6,880 nucleotides of DNA from Prevotellaceae bacterium (lineage in GTDB: Bacteria; Bacteroidota; Bacteroidia; Bacteroidales; UBA932), in contig JAIRXY010000181.1 of the NCBI GenBank assembly GCA_031268055.1, positions 1 through 6,880 on the forward strand, written 5' to 3'. The notes under the pieces were generated by a model, which was given only the letters and a program-made list of their open reading frames with translations, was not told the origin of the DNA and did not search any database. Positions within the stretch are counted from its first letter, which is position 1; each line of letters opens with the position of its first letter. A program made the position numbers and the translations under genes. Of this stretch, positions 1-5,079 are shown piece after piece.

Positions 1-85
1 TCCCCTGTTCCCTTTCATTAATTGCTACTACAAATTTAACTCCTTTTTTAATTCTACATTGGCACTACAAACATACGAGGGTTTT

Positions 86-101
86 AAACCCTGTTAGGGT
101 T
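86..101. repeat. 16-bp direct repeat, left copy (AAACCCTGTTAGGGTT)
   Basis: The sequence AAACCCTGTTAGGGTT occurs here and again, identically, at 1040-1055. The two copies bracket the DUF4469 gene. Each copy contains its own inverted repeat, ACCCT-gtt-AGGGT. The left copy is preceded by AGGGTTTT (78-85), so it also sits in a degenerate version of the longer palindrome seen at the right copy. Confidence 0.8.
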
Positions 102-129
102 GGGTTGAGAGGAGGGTAAGAGGAGGGTT
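97..129 (+). repeat. G-rich leader with 11-bp tandem duplication
   Basis: Four GGG runs lie at 97-99, 102-104, 114-116 and 125-127, separated by 2, 9 and 8 bases. This could in principle fold into an intramolecular G-quadruplex, although two of the loops are long. The last two runs belong to a tandem duplication of AGAGGAGGGTA at 108-118 and AGAGGAGGGTT at 119-129. It lies about 60 bases before the DUF4469 start codon, within the likely 5' leader. A regulatory role is only a possibility. Confidence 0.45.
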
Positions 130-189
130 AAAAGGATTCGAAAGTTGACACAAGTATTGATATTCACCCAACAAAACACCAAAAACATC

Positions 190-933
190 ATGGCAAAAAA
201 ATTTACATGGAAAATCTGGCTCAGGCCCAACCGCCTGACCACAGATGTGGAGAACGACTACATAGCCGAAGTATCCACCGCAGGCAACACCCAGCGCAAC
301 GAAGACGTTGCGCGGAGCATCGTAGAAGCGCGGAGCGAGCTCCGCTATGACACCATCCTGAGCATCCTCCACGAGCGCGACGCCGCGGTGCGCAGCGCCC
401 TGCTGGGAGGATCGTCGGTGCAGGACGGCAACGTGCACCTCACCCCCCGCGTTGCGGGCAGCTGGGTTGGCACGAAGTCCGTATTCGACCCCGCCGCCCA
501 CAAAATCACGCTCGACGCCACCCTCACCGCCGAGCTGCGGAAAGCCCTCGGAGAGGAGGTAAGCGTGGAGGTGCTGGGCGTACAGGCCGAAGGCGGCGCG
601 CGCATCAACTTGGTAACCGATGTGTACATCGGCAAGCCCAATGGCACCATACACCCCCATAGCGACATCATTATCGACGGCGAAAAAATCAAGATTGCCC
701 CCGACAATGAGGCAGGGCTGGGCGTATTCTTTGTGGCCACCGACGGCACGGAAACGCCCATTGAATTCCCCACGTCAGAAAACACCCCCAAAAGGATACT
801 TTGCCGCGTGCCCGGCGCGCTGGTCGTTGGCCAAACCTACACCCTGAAAATCGTAACGCGGTTTACCAGCGGGGGCAACCTGCTAAAGGCGCCCCGCGCT
901 ATTCTGTACGAGCTGACGCTGGAGGTCGTATGA
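190..933 (+). CDS. HU-like DNA-binding / DUF4469 domain protein
   Basis: The 247-residue protein matches the Bacteroidetes family that pairs an N-terminal HU/IHF-like DNA-binding domain with a C-terminal DUF4469 domain of immunoglobulin-like fold. The N-terminal part (about residues 1-125) starts MAKKFTWKIWLRPN and contains the segment SVQDGNVHLTPRVAGSW (76-92), typical of this HU variant. The C-terminal part (about 130-247) is beta-rich, with INLVTDVYIGKPNGT (139-153) and ILYELTLEVV at the end. The family is thought to bind DNA in the nucleoid, and members are often multicopy; the precise role is unknown. ATG 190 is preferred because the family begins with this MxKK-type segment; an upstream in-frame TTG at 145 would add 15 unrelated residues. 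No Shine-Dalgarno is visible, as expected for the phylum. The gene stands alone between repeats, with a 23-bp palindromic array beginning at its stop codon. Confidence 0.85.
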   Translation: MAKKFTWKIWLRPNRLTTDVENDYIAEVSTAGNTQRNEDVARSIVEARSELRYDTILSILHERDAAVRSALLGGSSVQDGNVHLTPRVAGSWVGTKSVFDPAAHKITLDATLTAELRKALGEEVSVEVLGVQAEGGARINLVTDVYIGKPNGTIHPHSDIIIDGEKIKIAPDNEAGLGVFFVATDGTETPIEFPTSENTPKRILCRVPGALVVGQTYTLKIVTRFTSGGNLLKAPRAILYELTLEVV

Positions 934-1025
934 CGGGCGTAGAGCAGCCTTTTCTACGGGCGTAGAATGGCCTTTTCTACGGGCGTAGAACGGCCTCTTC
1001 TACGCCCGTAGAACGGCTTCTTCAG
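934..1025. repeat. 23-bp tandem array of palindromes (about 4 units)
   Basis: Four consecutive 23-bp units lie at 934-956, 957-979, 980-1002 and 1003-1025. Each starts CGGGCGTAGA (CGCCCGTAGA in the last), continues with a variable triplet-like segment, and the first three end in CTTCTA or TTTTCTA. The unit junctions create the 16-bp palindrome TTCTACGGGCGTAGAA at 952-967 and 975-990. The third copy at 998-1013 has the central GG replaced by CC, making it the exact reverse complement of the others. The array begins one base after the DUF4469 stop codon and has no unique spacers, so it is not a CRISPR array. Confidence 0.85.
975..1013 (+). terminator. 16-bp perfect hairpin after the DUF4469 gene
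   Basis: Bases 975-990 (TTCTACGGGCGTAGAA) and 998-1013 (TTCTACGCCCGTAGAA) are exact reverse complements separated by a 7-base loop, CGGCCTC. This gives a 16-bp stem about 40 bases after the stop codon. No U tract follows, so it is not a classical intrinsic terminator. It could still end or stabilise the transcript, or be a REP-like element. Because each arm is also nearly self-complementary, cruciform or alternative foldings are possible. Confidence 0.5.
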
Positions 1026-1055
1026 CCCTAACAGGGTTAAAACCCTGTTAGGGTT
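1026..1055. repeat. 28-bp near-perfect palindrome containing right copy of 16-bp repeat
   Basis: Arm CCCTAACAGGGTT (1026-1038) and arm AACCCTGTTAGGG (1041-1053) are perfect reverse complements separated only by AA. The right half forms the second copy of the 16-bp repeat at 86-101 (here 1040-1055). The palindrome lies directly after the tandem array and 55 bases before the next start codon. It could be a protein-binding site, a terminator or an intergenic repetitive element. Confidence 0.85.
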
Positions 1056-1109
1056 AATGTCAGGATTACATCAGAAATTACGACGAATTTTTAAAACACA
1101 CAGCAGAAA

Positions 1110-2069
1110 ATGGATAAAAAAATGGCTGACTTTTGCAGCTTTACCATAGAGCAACCCGAAAAAATACCTGTGCTCTTTGTGCTGTTCAACCGCCCGGAGC
1201 TGGTACAGGAAAGCATACAGCCCATTGCTCGCTACCGCCCCCGACACCTCTACTTGGCCGCCGACGGACCTCGCCCCGACCGGCAGGGCGAAGCCGAACT
1301 CTGCCACCGCGCACGAGCGGCAGCGCTGGAGGCCATTGACTGGGAGTGTGAAGTGCGCACTCTCTTTCGTGATCAAAACGTGGGTTGCGGGCGCGGCGTG
1401 AGCGAGGCCATCAGCTGGATGCTGGAAAGCGAGGAGTACGGTGCCATTGTGGAAGACGACTGCATCGTTTCCTGCGACTTCTTCCGTCTTTGCGAAGAAG
1501 TCCTGCCTCTATACTGCGACGACGAGCGCGTAGCGCAGGTAAGCGCATTTGACCCCTACAGCACGGGCAAGGTGCAGGAGAGCTACTTTTTTGCCAGCTA
1601 CCCTACCTGCTGGGGCTGGGCAACGTGGCGGCGCGCATGGCGGCACATTGACTTTGAGATGAAAACGTGGCCGGCGCTACGCCTGCGGATATTTCGCCGC
1701 ATCAATCTGCCCGAAGCCCTCATTTGTCTCTGGGAGGGGCAAAAGCTTTACCGCAGCTTCAGGAGCGGCAAACCATACACATGGGACTTTCAGTGGGGAA
1801 TGTGCGTGATGATGGAGCGCCGGCTGTGCCTTATGCCCCGCGCCAACCTCGCCAGAAATGTTGGTATGGGCATCAAAAATGCCACCAATACGCACGGGAT
1901 TGTCACGAGCTGGTCAGAAGTCAACGTAGGCGTTTTGCAGTTCCCACTACAGCACCCTGCACGGGTAACCCTCGACCACCGCGAAGAGCGGCACCGGAAA
2001 TACCGCCAGTGGCTGTACCGCTACGCTGAGCTGCTGGTAAAGAAAGTAGGGGCAGCCCTTAACTTTTAG
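1110..2069 (+). CDS. GT-A-fold glycosyltransferase (nucleotide-diphospho-sugar transferase type)
   Basis: The 319-residue protein resembles the GT2-like / nucleotide-diphospho-sugar transferases of bacterial glycan loci, sometimes annotated as hemolytic protein HlpA-like. Visible landmarks are the first strand with VLFVLFNRPE (21-30), the nucleotide-side ADGPR (51-55), RDQNVGCGRGVSEAI (87-101), the metal-binding DxD-type EDD at 115-117, the hallmark CWGWATWRRAW (167-177) and WDFQW (225-229), probably part of the acceptor or catalytic region. It would transfer a sugar from a nucleotide-sugar donor to a growing glycan in the cytoplasm; donor and acceptor cannot be read from the sequence. It has no signal peptide or membrane segment. 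ATG 1110 gives the usual short N-terminal extension; another Met (residue 5) is also possible. It is GC-rich, and the GT4 gene follows after 37 bases, suggesting cotranscription. Confidence 0.85.
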   Translation: MDKKMADFCSFTIEQPEKIPVLFVLFNRPELVQESIQPIARYRPRHLYLAADGPRPDRQGEAELCHRARAAALEAIDWECEVRTLFRDQNVGCGRGVSEAISWMLESEEYGAIVEDDCIVSCDFFRLCEEVLPLYCDDERVAQVSAFDPYSTGKVQESYFFASYPTCWGWATWRRAWRHIDFEMKTWPALRLRIFRRINLPEALICLWEGQKLYRSFRSGKPYTWDFQWGMCVMMERRLCLMPRANLARNVGMGIKNATNTHGIVTSWSEVNVGVLQFPLQHPARVTLDHREERHRKYRQWLYRYAELLVKKVGAALNF

Positions 2070-2106
2070 TCCTCAATTTGTAAACCCTATACCAGCAGCT
2101 ACAGCA

Positions 2107-3150
2107 ATGCAAGTACAAATAGACAATATCATTTTTTCCCTGCAAAAAGCAGGCGGCATTTCTGCGTACTGGTTTGAGCTTTGCAGGCGATTGCTGAATG
2201 ATGGAGATTTTGCCTGCTCTTTTTATGAGTACAAAAATGCAGCGCAAAATATTTTCAGAAAGCAGCTGCAAATTCCACCTCACCTGTTGGCAAAAAGCAA
2301 AAAATTACCTGTAAAAATAGAGCGCTACGCTCCCGTCATAGGCCATGCTGAGGGCGGCGTGTTCCATTCGAGCTACTACCGCACCATAAAATTCAGCAAA
2401 AGAGCAAAGAGCATCGTTACGGTGCACGATTTTATCTACGAAAAGTATGCTTCGGGGCTTAAAAGGCGAGGACATATTTGGCAAAAGTCAAAGGCAATTG
2501 CCGATTCCGATGTGGTAATATGCGTTTCGGAGAATACAAAAAGAGATTTATGCGAGCTTTATCCTCAGCACAAAAGTAAGGACATCAGGGTTATTTACAA
2601 TGGCATTTCCGAGAGTTACTACCCCCTCAATGGGAAAACAAATCAGCACAATCCTTACGTGCTGTACGTTGGCGTGCGTTCCGGATACAAAAATTTTGCT
2701 TTTGTCGTAAAATGGCTAAGCGCCTTAAAAGATTTTGAGCTGCGGATAGTTGGAGCTCCGCTTTCTAAGGAAGAACAAAAAATGCTCACCCAACTGCTGC
2801 CCAATCGCTTCCACTTGGCAAGTAGCATCAGCAATAGCCATTTGAATGAGCTATATAATAATGCCGCTTGCTTGGTGTATCCATCATCGTATGAAGGATT
2901 CGGTATTCCTGTGTTAGAAGCCATGAGCGCCGGTTGCCCAGCCATTACGCTTAACACATCTTCTTTGCCAGAAGTATGCGGAAATGCCGGATTAATGGCT
3001 GAAAAATTAAGCCCCGAACTTTTTACCGAGCTGCTCCGCTATGCAGTAGCCAATCGAACTGCAATCTCAGCAAAAGGGATAGTGCACGCGGCTAAATTCT
3101 CTTGGGATAAATGCTATAAAGAAACATCTTCTATTTACAAAGACATGTAG
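2107..3150 (+). CDS. GT-B-fold glycosyltransferase, GT4 family
   Basis: The 347-residue protein has the two Rossmann-like halves of GT4 enzymes. The N-terminal (acceptor) half shows QKAGGISAYW (13-22) with the glycine-rich loop, FHSSYY (86-91), VTVHDFIYE (104-112) and VSENTKRDL (140-148). The C-terminal (donor) half shows YVGVRSGYKN (187-196), with the R/K pair that contacts the donor phosphates, PSSYEGFGIPVLEAMSAG (259-276), with the E-x7-E motif E263/E271, and SSLPEVCGNAG (285-295). It is probably a retaining transferase using a nucleotide sugar to build a surface glycan at the cytoplasmic membrane; the sugar is unknown, and mannosyl- or glucosyltransferase activity is possible. Length is normal and no key motif is missing. 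Its base composition is clearly lower in GC than its neighbours (about 35-48% in lines I counted, against 50-77% in the adjacent glycosyltransferase), suggesting separate ancestry. Confidence 0.9.
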   Translation: MQVQIDNIIFSLQKAGGISAYWFELCRRLLNDGDFACSFYEYKNAAQNIFRKQLQIPPHLLAKSKKLPVKIERYAPVIGHAEGGVFHSSYYRTIKFSKRAKSIVTVHDFIYEKYASGLKRRGHIWQKSKAIADSDVVICVSENTKRDLCELYPQHKSKDIRVIYNGISESYYPLNGKTNQHNPYVLYVGVRSGYKNFAFVVKWLSALKDFELRIVGAPLSKEEQKMLTQLLPNRFHLASSISNSHLNELYNNAACLVYPSSYEGFGIPVLEAMSAGCPAITLNTSSLPEVCGNAGLMAEKLSPELFTELLRYAVANRTAISAKGIVHAAKFSWDKCYKETSSIYKDM

Positions 3151-3172
3151 AAATCTTTAATCATTAGATCTT

Positions 3173-3256
3173 ATGAAAACAAGCAGCATTAAAGTAATCA
3201 ACGCTCACCAGCAGCAAATCTACAATTGGTTTGAAAAAGAAACAGTCGCAGCGTAG
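3173..3256 (+). CDS. Doubtful 27-residue ORF after the GT4 gene
   Basis: An ATG 22 bases after the GT4 stop opens a 27-codon frame ending in TAG. The product starts MKTSSIKVINAHQQQIYNWF and ends in a short charged tail. I recognise no family. The amino-acid composition looks protein-like rather than random, so it may be the surviving 5' end of a third gene of this operon that was truncated, or a genuine small protein. After the TAG the frame stays open for only ten more codons. Chance is also a realistic explanation. Confidence 0.2.
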   Translation: MKTSSIKVINAHQQQIYNWFEKETVAA

Positions 3257-3297
3257 ATTCAGGTGGCAGGTACAGCTAAGGAAAATTAGTAGCCGAG

Positions 3298-3369
3298 CGA
3301 AGCGAGCTCACGAATTTCGAGAAAATAAGCACAACGTGAGCCATTGGCTTATTTACTTCGCATCGCTTA
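3298..3369. terminator. Structured spacer between convergent genes, with interlocking inverted repeats
   Basis: GCTCACG (3306-3312) pairs with CGTGAGC (3335-3341), and AAATAAGC (3323-3330) pairs with GCTTATTT (3347-3354). The two pairs interleave, which is the topology of an H-type pseudoknot or of two alternative hairpins. An outer CGAAG (3298-3302) can pair with CTTCG (3356-3360), and AAGCGA (3300-3305) with TCGCTT (3363-3368), which reaches the stop codon of the - strand gene. The location between convergent genes suggests a two-way transcription terminator. No long T tract is present, so the call is tentative. Confidence 0.45.
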
Positions 3370-3960
3370 GTCAACTCTACCGCCGCCAATGCTAACGGCA
3401 ATGCCAACCGACAAGTAGTCAAAATTTACGCTCACGTTATCTTTTTTCCCGCTCCTTACAAAGTTGTACTGCACCACACCCCTTACGTGGGGCAAATCGC
3501 AACCTGCGCGAAGCATTATCCCAACATTTTGTCCAAACAAAATGTATCGCTCGGAGTAGCTGTTGCTGGGATATTGCTCAGAGTAGTCGTAGTCGGAGCC
3601 GGAGTGAACGGTTGCCGCCAGCAGGTAGGAGCCTACCCCAAGGCCAACAAAGGGTCGGTAGACGTCGGACGTAAAGTGGTAATCGCCGGTTAGCAGCAGG
3701 GCGTTGTTGTACTTCGAGATGGAGGTGTACTCTTCGGTAGAGGACCCCAGCACATGGAGTTCGACGTGGGCGCCTACCGAAAATTGCCCAATGGCGTACT
3801 TAGGCTCAATGCTGCCCAAAATACCTATCCCGAAGTTGTTAACAGGAAAGGATAGCCCAGCGCCTACGTCAATCCGAAAAGGATTATACGTGTACTGCGC
3901 GCGTGCAGCGTGCGATGCCAAGCAGAGGAATGTTGCTAAAATAACGGTTTTTCTTCTCAT
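3367..3960 (-). CDS. Outer-membrane beta-barrel protein (OmpW/OmpA-like small porin fold)
   Basis: The 197-residue protein starts MRRKTVILATFLCLASHAARA, a signal peptide with basic N-region, hydrophobic core and an A-R-A cleavage site followed by Gln22, a common first mature residue in Bacteroidetes exported proteins. The mature part alternates glycine- and aromatic-rich amphipathic strands, for example FRIDVGAGLSF (28-38), YRPFVGLGVGSYLL (101-114), NVGIMLRAGCDL (145-156) and FDYLSVGIAVSIGGG (180-194). This is the pattern of small 8-stranded outer-membrane barrels. An acidic/tyrosine-rich loop lies at 119-138. Ligand and role are unknown. The start at 3960 is chosen because the signal peptide begins there; the frame is open upstream to 4089 but that extension would bury the signal. 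The gene is transcribed alone, convergent with the glycosyltransferases. Confidence 0.8.
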   Translation of the reverse strand: MRRKTVILATFLCLASHAARAQYTYNPFRIDVGAGLSFPVNNFGIGILGSIEPKYAIGQFSVGAHVELHVLGSSTEEYTSISKYNNALLLTGDYHFTSDVYRPFVGLGVGSYLLAATVHSGSDYDYSEQYPSNSYSERYILFGQNVGIMLRAGCDLPHVRGVVQYNFVRSGKKDNVSVNFDYLSVGIAVSIGGGRVD

Positions 3961-3978
3961 AATAATTTGGATTCTATG

Positions 3979-3993
3979 GATGAAAAATTCATC
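3979..3993 (-). promoter_or_regulatory. Small hairpin in the leader of the outer-membrane gene
   Basis: GATGAA (3979-3984) and TTCATC (3988-3993) are perfect complements around a 3-base loop. In the leftward transcript this puts a 6-bp hairpin 18 bases before the start codon, close enough to influence ribosome access or mRNA stability. The stem is AT-rich and may be chance. Confidence 0.3.
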
Positions 3994-4330
3994 GCGTAGA
4001 GCTTTGGGCTTTGCATATAATGGAAGCAATAAAAAAATGGCTGCTTTTCGGCGAGCCTGAAAGTTACGCCAAGCATGTCGTAAAGTCAAAGCTTCGTAAT
4101 GATGATGTTAATCTTTTGTGCTTTAAGCATTACGATAAAAAAGGCTATACGCTAATGACGTGTGTAAAGTTATGCCTTTTTATGGTGCATATTGCAAGCG
4201 ATTTGCTAAAAAAAGTTACTTTGTGTTGCTACGAATTTTTCCGGCAGCAGCTTCGGCAAGCTTGCAAGTTGGCTTTGTGGCTTTTGCGCAAATAATTTTG
4301 CTTTTTGGCCGGTTTCTTGCCATTTTTCTC

Positions 4331-4338
4331 TACATTTG
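4331..4338 (+). promoter_or_regulatory. Candidate Bacteroidetes -7 promoter element (TACATTTG)
   Basis: TACATTTG is a full match to the Bacteroidetes housekeeping sigma -7 consensus TAnnTTTG. It lies 41 bases before the O-methyltransferase start codon, which would give a leader of roughly 35 bases. The best upstream -33-type TTTG is at 4304-4307, leaving a 23-base gap, slightly longer than the usual 19-21. The match and position make it plausible. Confidence 0.45.
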
Positions 4339-4379
4339 CCTGAAAAATGCGAAGCGCGTAGCTTCCGAAAGCCGAAGTT

Positions 4380-5012
4380 TTGAAGCCCGAAATTATCACA
4401 TACTGCGCTGAGCGCTCCACGCCGGAGCCGGCGCTGCTGCAAGCGCTGTCGCGCGAAACGCACCTGCGCGCCCTTCACCCGCGCATGCTCTCGCACTGGC
4501 AGCAGGGGCTGCTCCTGCAGCAGCTGGCAAAGCTGCTTAAGCCCAGCAGCGTGCTGGAGATAGGCACCTTTACCGGATACTCGGCGCTGTGCTTAGCCGC
4601 TGCGCTTCCGCCCGATGGCGAGCTGCACACCTACGACGTGGACGACGAGGCGCTCGAAATTGCTCAAGAATTTATCCGCCAATCGCCACAGGCAGGCCAA
4701 ATAAGGGTGCACCACCAAAGCGCGCTCGAAGGTGCGCCAACGCTCGGAAAAACATTCGACCTCGTATTCATTGACGGCGACAAGCGCGAGTACCTCGACT
4801 ACTACCGCATGGCCGTGGGGCTAACGCCGTCCGGCGGGCTCATTGTTGCCGACAACGTGCTGTGGGGCGGTAAAATACTCGACGCTCCGCGCTCCGGCGA
4901 CAGGCACACGCGGGCGCTGCAGGAGTTCAACGAAGTGGTGCGCTGCGATGACAGCGTAGAAAAAATTATGCTACCTTTGCGCGATGGATTAACCATTATC
5001 AGGAAAAAATGA
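4380..5012 (+). CDS. Class I SAM-dependent O-methyltransferase (caffeoyl-CoA OMT-like), TTG start
   Basis: The 210-residue protein belongs to the metal-dependent O-methyltransferase family 3 (caffeoyl-CoA / catechol OMT type). It has the family N-terminus ERSTPEPALL (11-20) and HPRMLSHWQQG (33-43), the SAM-binding motif I VLEIGTFTGYSAL (58-70), the acidic end of the second strand (D86), FDLVFIDGDKREY (126-138) and IVADNVLWGG (155-164). The likely metal ligands D132, D158 and N159 have the same 26-residue spacing as D163/D189/N190 of alfalfa CCoAOMT. It should transfer a methyl group to a hydroxyl of a small, probably catechol-like molecule in the cytoplasm; the natural substrate of bacterial homologues is generally unknown. 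The start is TTG at 4380: a TAG at 4359-4361 closes the frame upstream, and the next Met (residue 36) would remove conserved residues. gpmI follows after 67 bases. Confidence 0.88.
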   Translation: MKPEIITYCAERSTPEPALLQALSRETHLRALHPRMLSHWQQGLLLQQLAKLLKPSSVLEIGTFTGYSALCLAAALPPDGELHTYDVDDEALEIAQEFIRQSPQAGQIRVHHQSALEGAPTLGKTFDLVFIDGDKREYLDYYRMAVGLTPSGGLIVADNVLWGGKILDAPRSGDRHTRALQEFNEVVRCDDSVEKIMLPLRDGLTIIRKK

Positions 5013-5033
5013 GGTGGGAAAGGAGTGGTAAGC

Positions 5034-5043
5034 GTTGACACAA
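5034..5043 (+). promoter_or_regulatory. GTTGACACAA element upstream of gpmI, shared with the DUF4469 leader
   Basis: The 10-mer GTTGACACAA occurs here and at 144-153. In both places its TTG lies exactly 45 bases before the ATG of the following gene. TTGACA resembles a -35 box, but no -10/-7 element of any type stands at the right distance, so function is uncertain. The element also creates an in-frame TTG that can mislead gene callers about both starts. Confidence 0.25.
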
Positions 5044-5079
5044 AATTCGTCACAAAATTCAAAAATTATAAATAATCAC

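Larger units (their letters stand above)
1..189. other. Non-coding region upstream of the DUF4469 gene
   Basis: No coding region is supported here. The first 75 bases are AT-rich. TACATTGG at 55-62 is one mismatch from the Bacteroidetes -7 element TAnnTTTG, but I see no matching -33 TTTG at the usual spacing, so the promoter call is weak. The rest holds one copy of a 16-bp repeat (86-101) and a G-rich stretch (97-127). An in-frame TTG at 145 could extend the downstream gene by 15 codons, but ATG at 190 fits the protein family better. Confidence 0.5.
3961..4379. other. 419-bp divergent intergenic region
   Basis: This spacer separates the outer-membrane gene (leftward) from the O-methyltransferase gene (rightward), so it should carry promoters for both. 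For the rightward gene there is a candidate -7 box at 4331-4338. For the leftward gene I found no convincing TAnnTTTG; AAGCTTTG read leftward at 4094-4087 is one mismatch away but far upstream. Inverted repeats occur at 4095-4101/4128-4134 (CGTAATG/CATTACG) and 4138-4145/4174-4181 (AAAAAGGC/GCCTTTTT). A + strand frame at 4011-4295 is open, but its composition looks non-coding. Confidence 0.5.

Noticed and set aside
145..189. Upstream TTG start for the DUF4469 gene (and the parallel TTG at 5035 for gpmI)
   Set aside because: The extensions do not resemble the families' N-termini, while the internal ATGs at 190 and 5080 begin exactly at the expected conserved residues.
94..660. 188-codon - strand open frame over the DUF4469 gene
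   Set aside because: It is an antisense shadow of the real gene, with biased composition and no domain recognised.
934..1025. Possible CRISPR-like array
   Set aside because: The units are contiguous 23-mers without unique spacers, there are no cas genes, and the sequence is explained by tandem palindromes.
1110..3150. Novel defence or conflict system around the glycosyltransferases
   Set aside because: Both genes carry ordinary glycosyltransferase motifs, and no nuclease, ATPase, toxin or reverse-transcriptase motif is present in the window.
3957..3992. 11-residue - strand leader frame overlapping the outer-membrane gene start by ATGA
   Set aside because: The ATGA overlap is suggestive of translational coupling, but the frame is very short, begins inside a hairpin and may easily be chance.
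4011..4295. 94-codon + strand open frame in the divergent spacer
   Set aside because: Its Cys/Leu/Lys-rich composition looks like translated AT-rich spacer, it matches no family, and it occupies the region where the promoters of both flanking genes should be.
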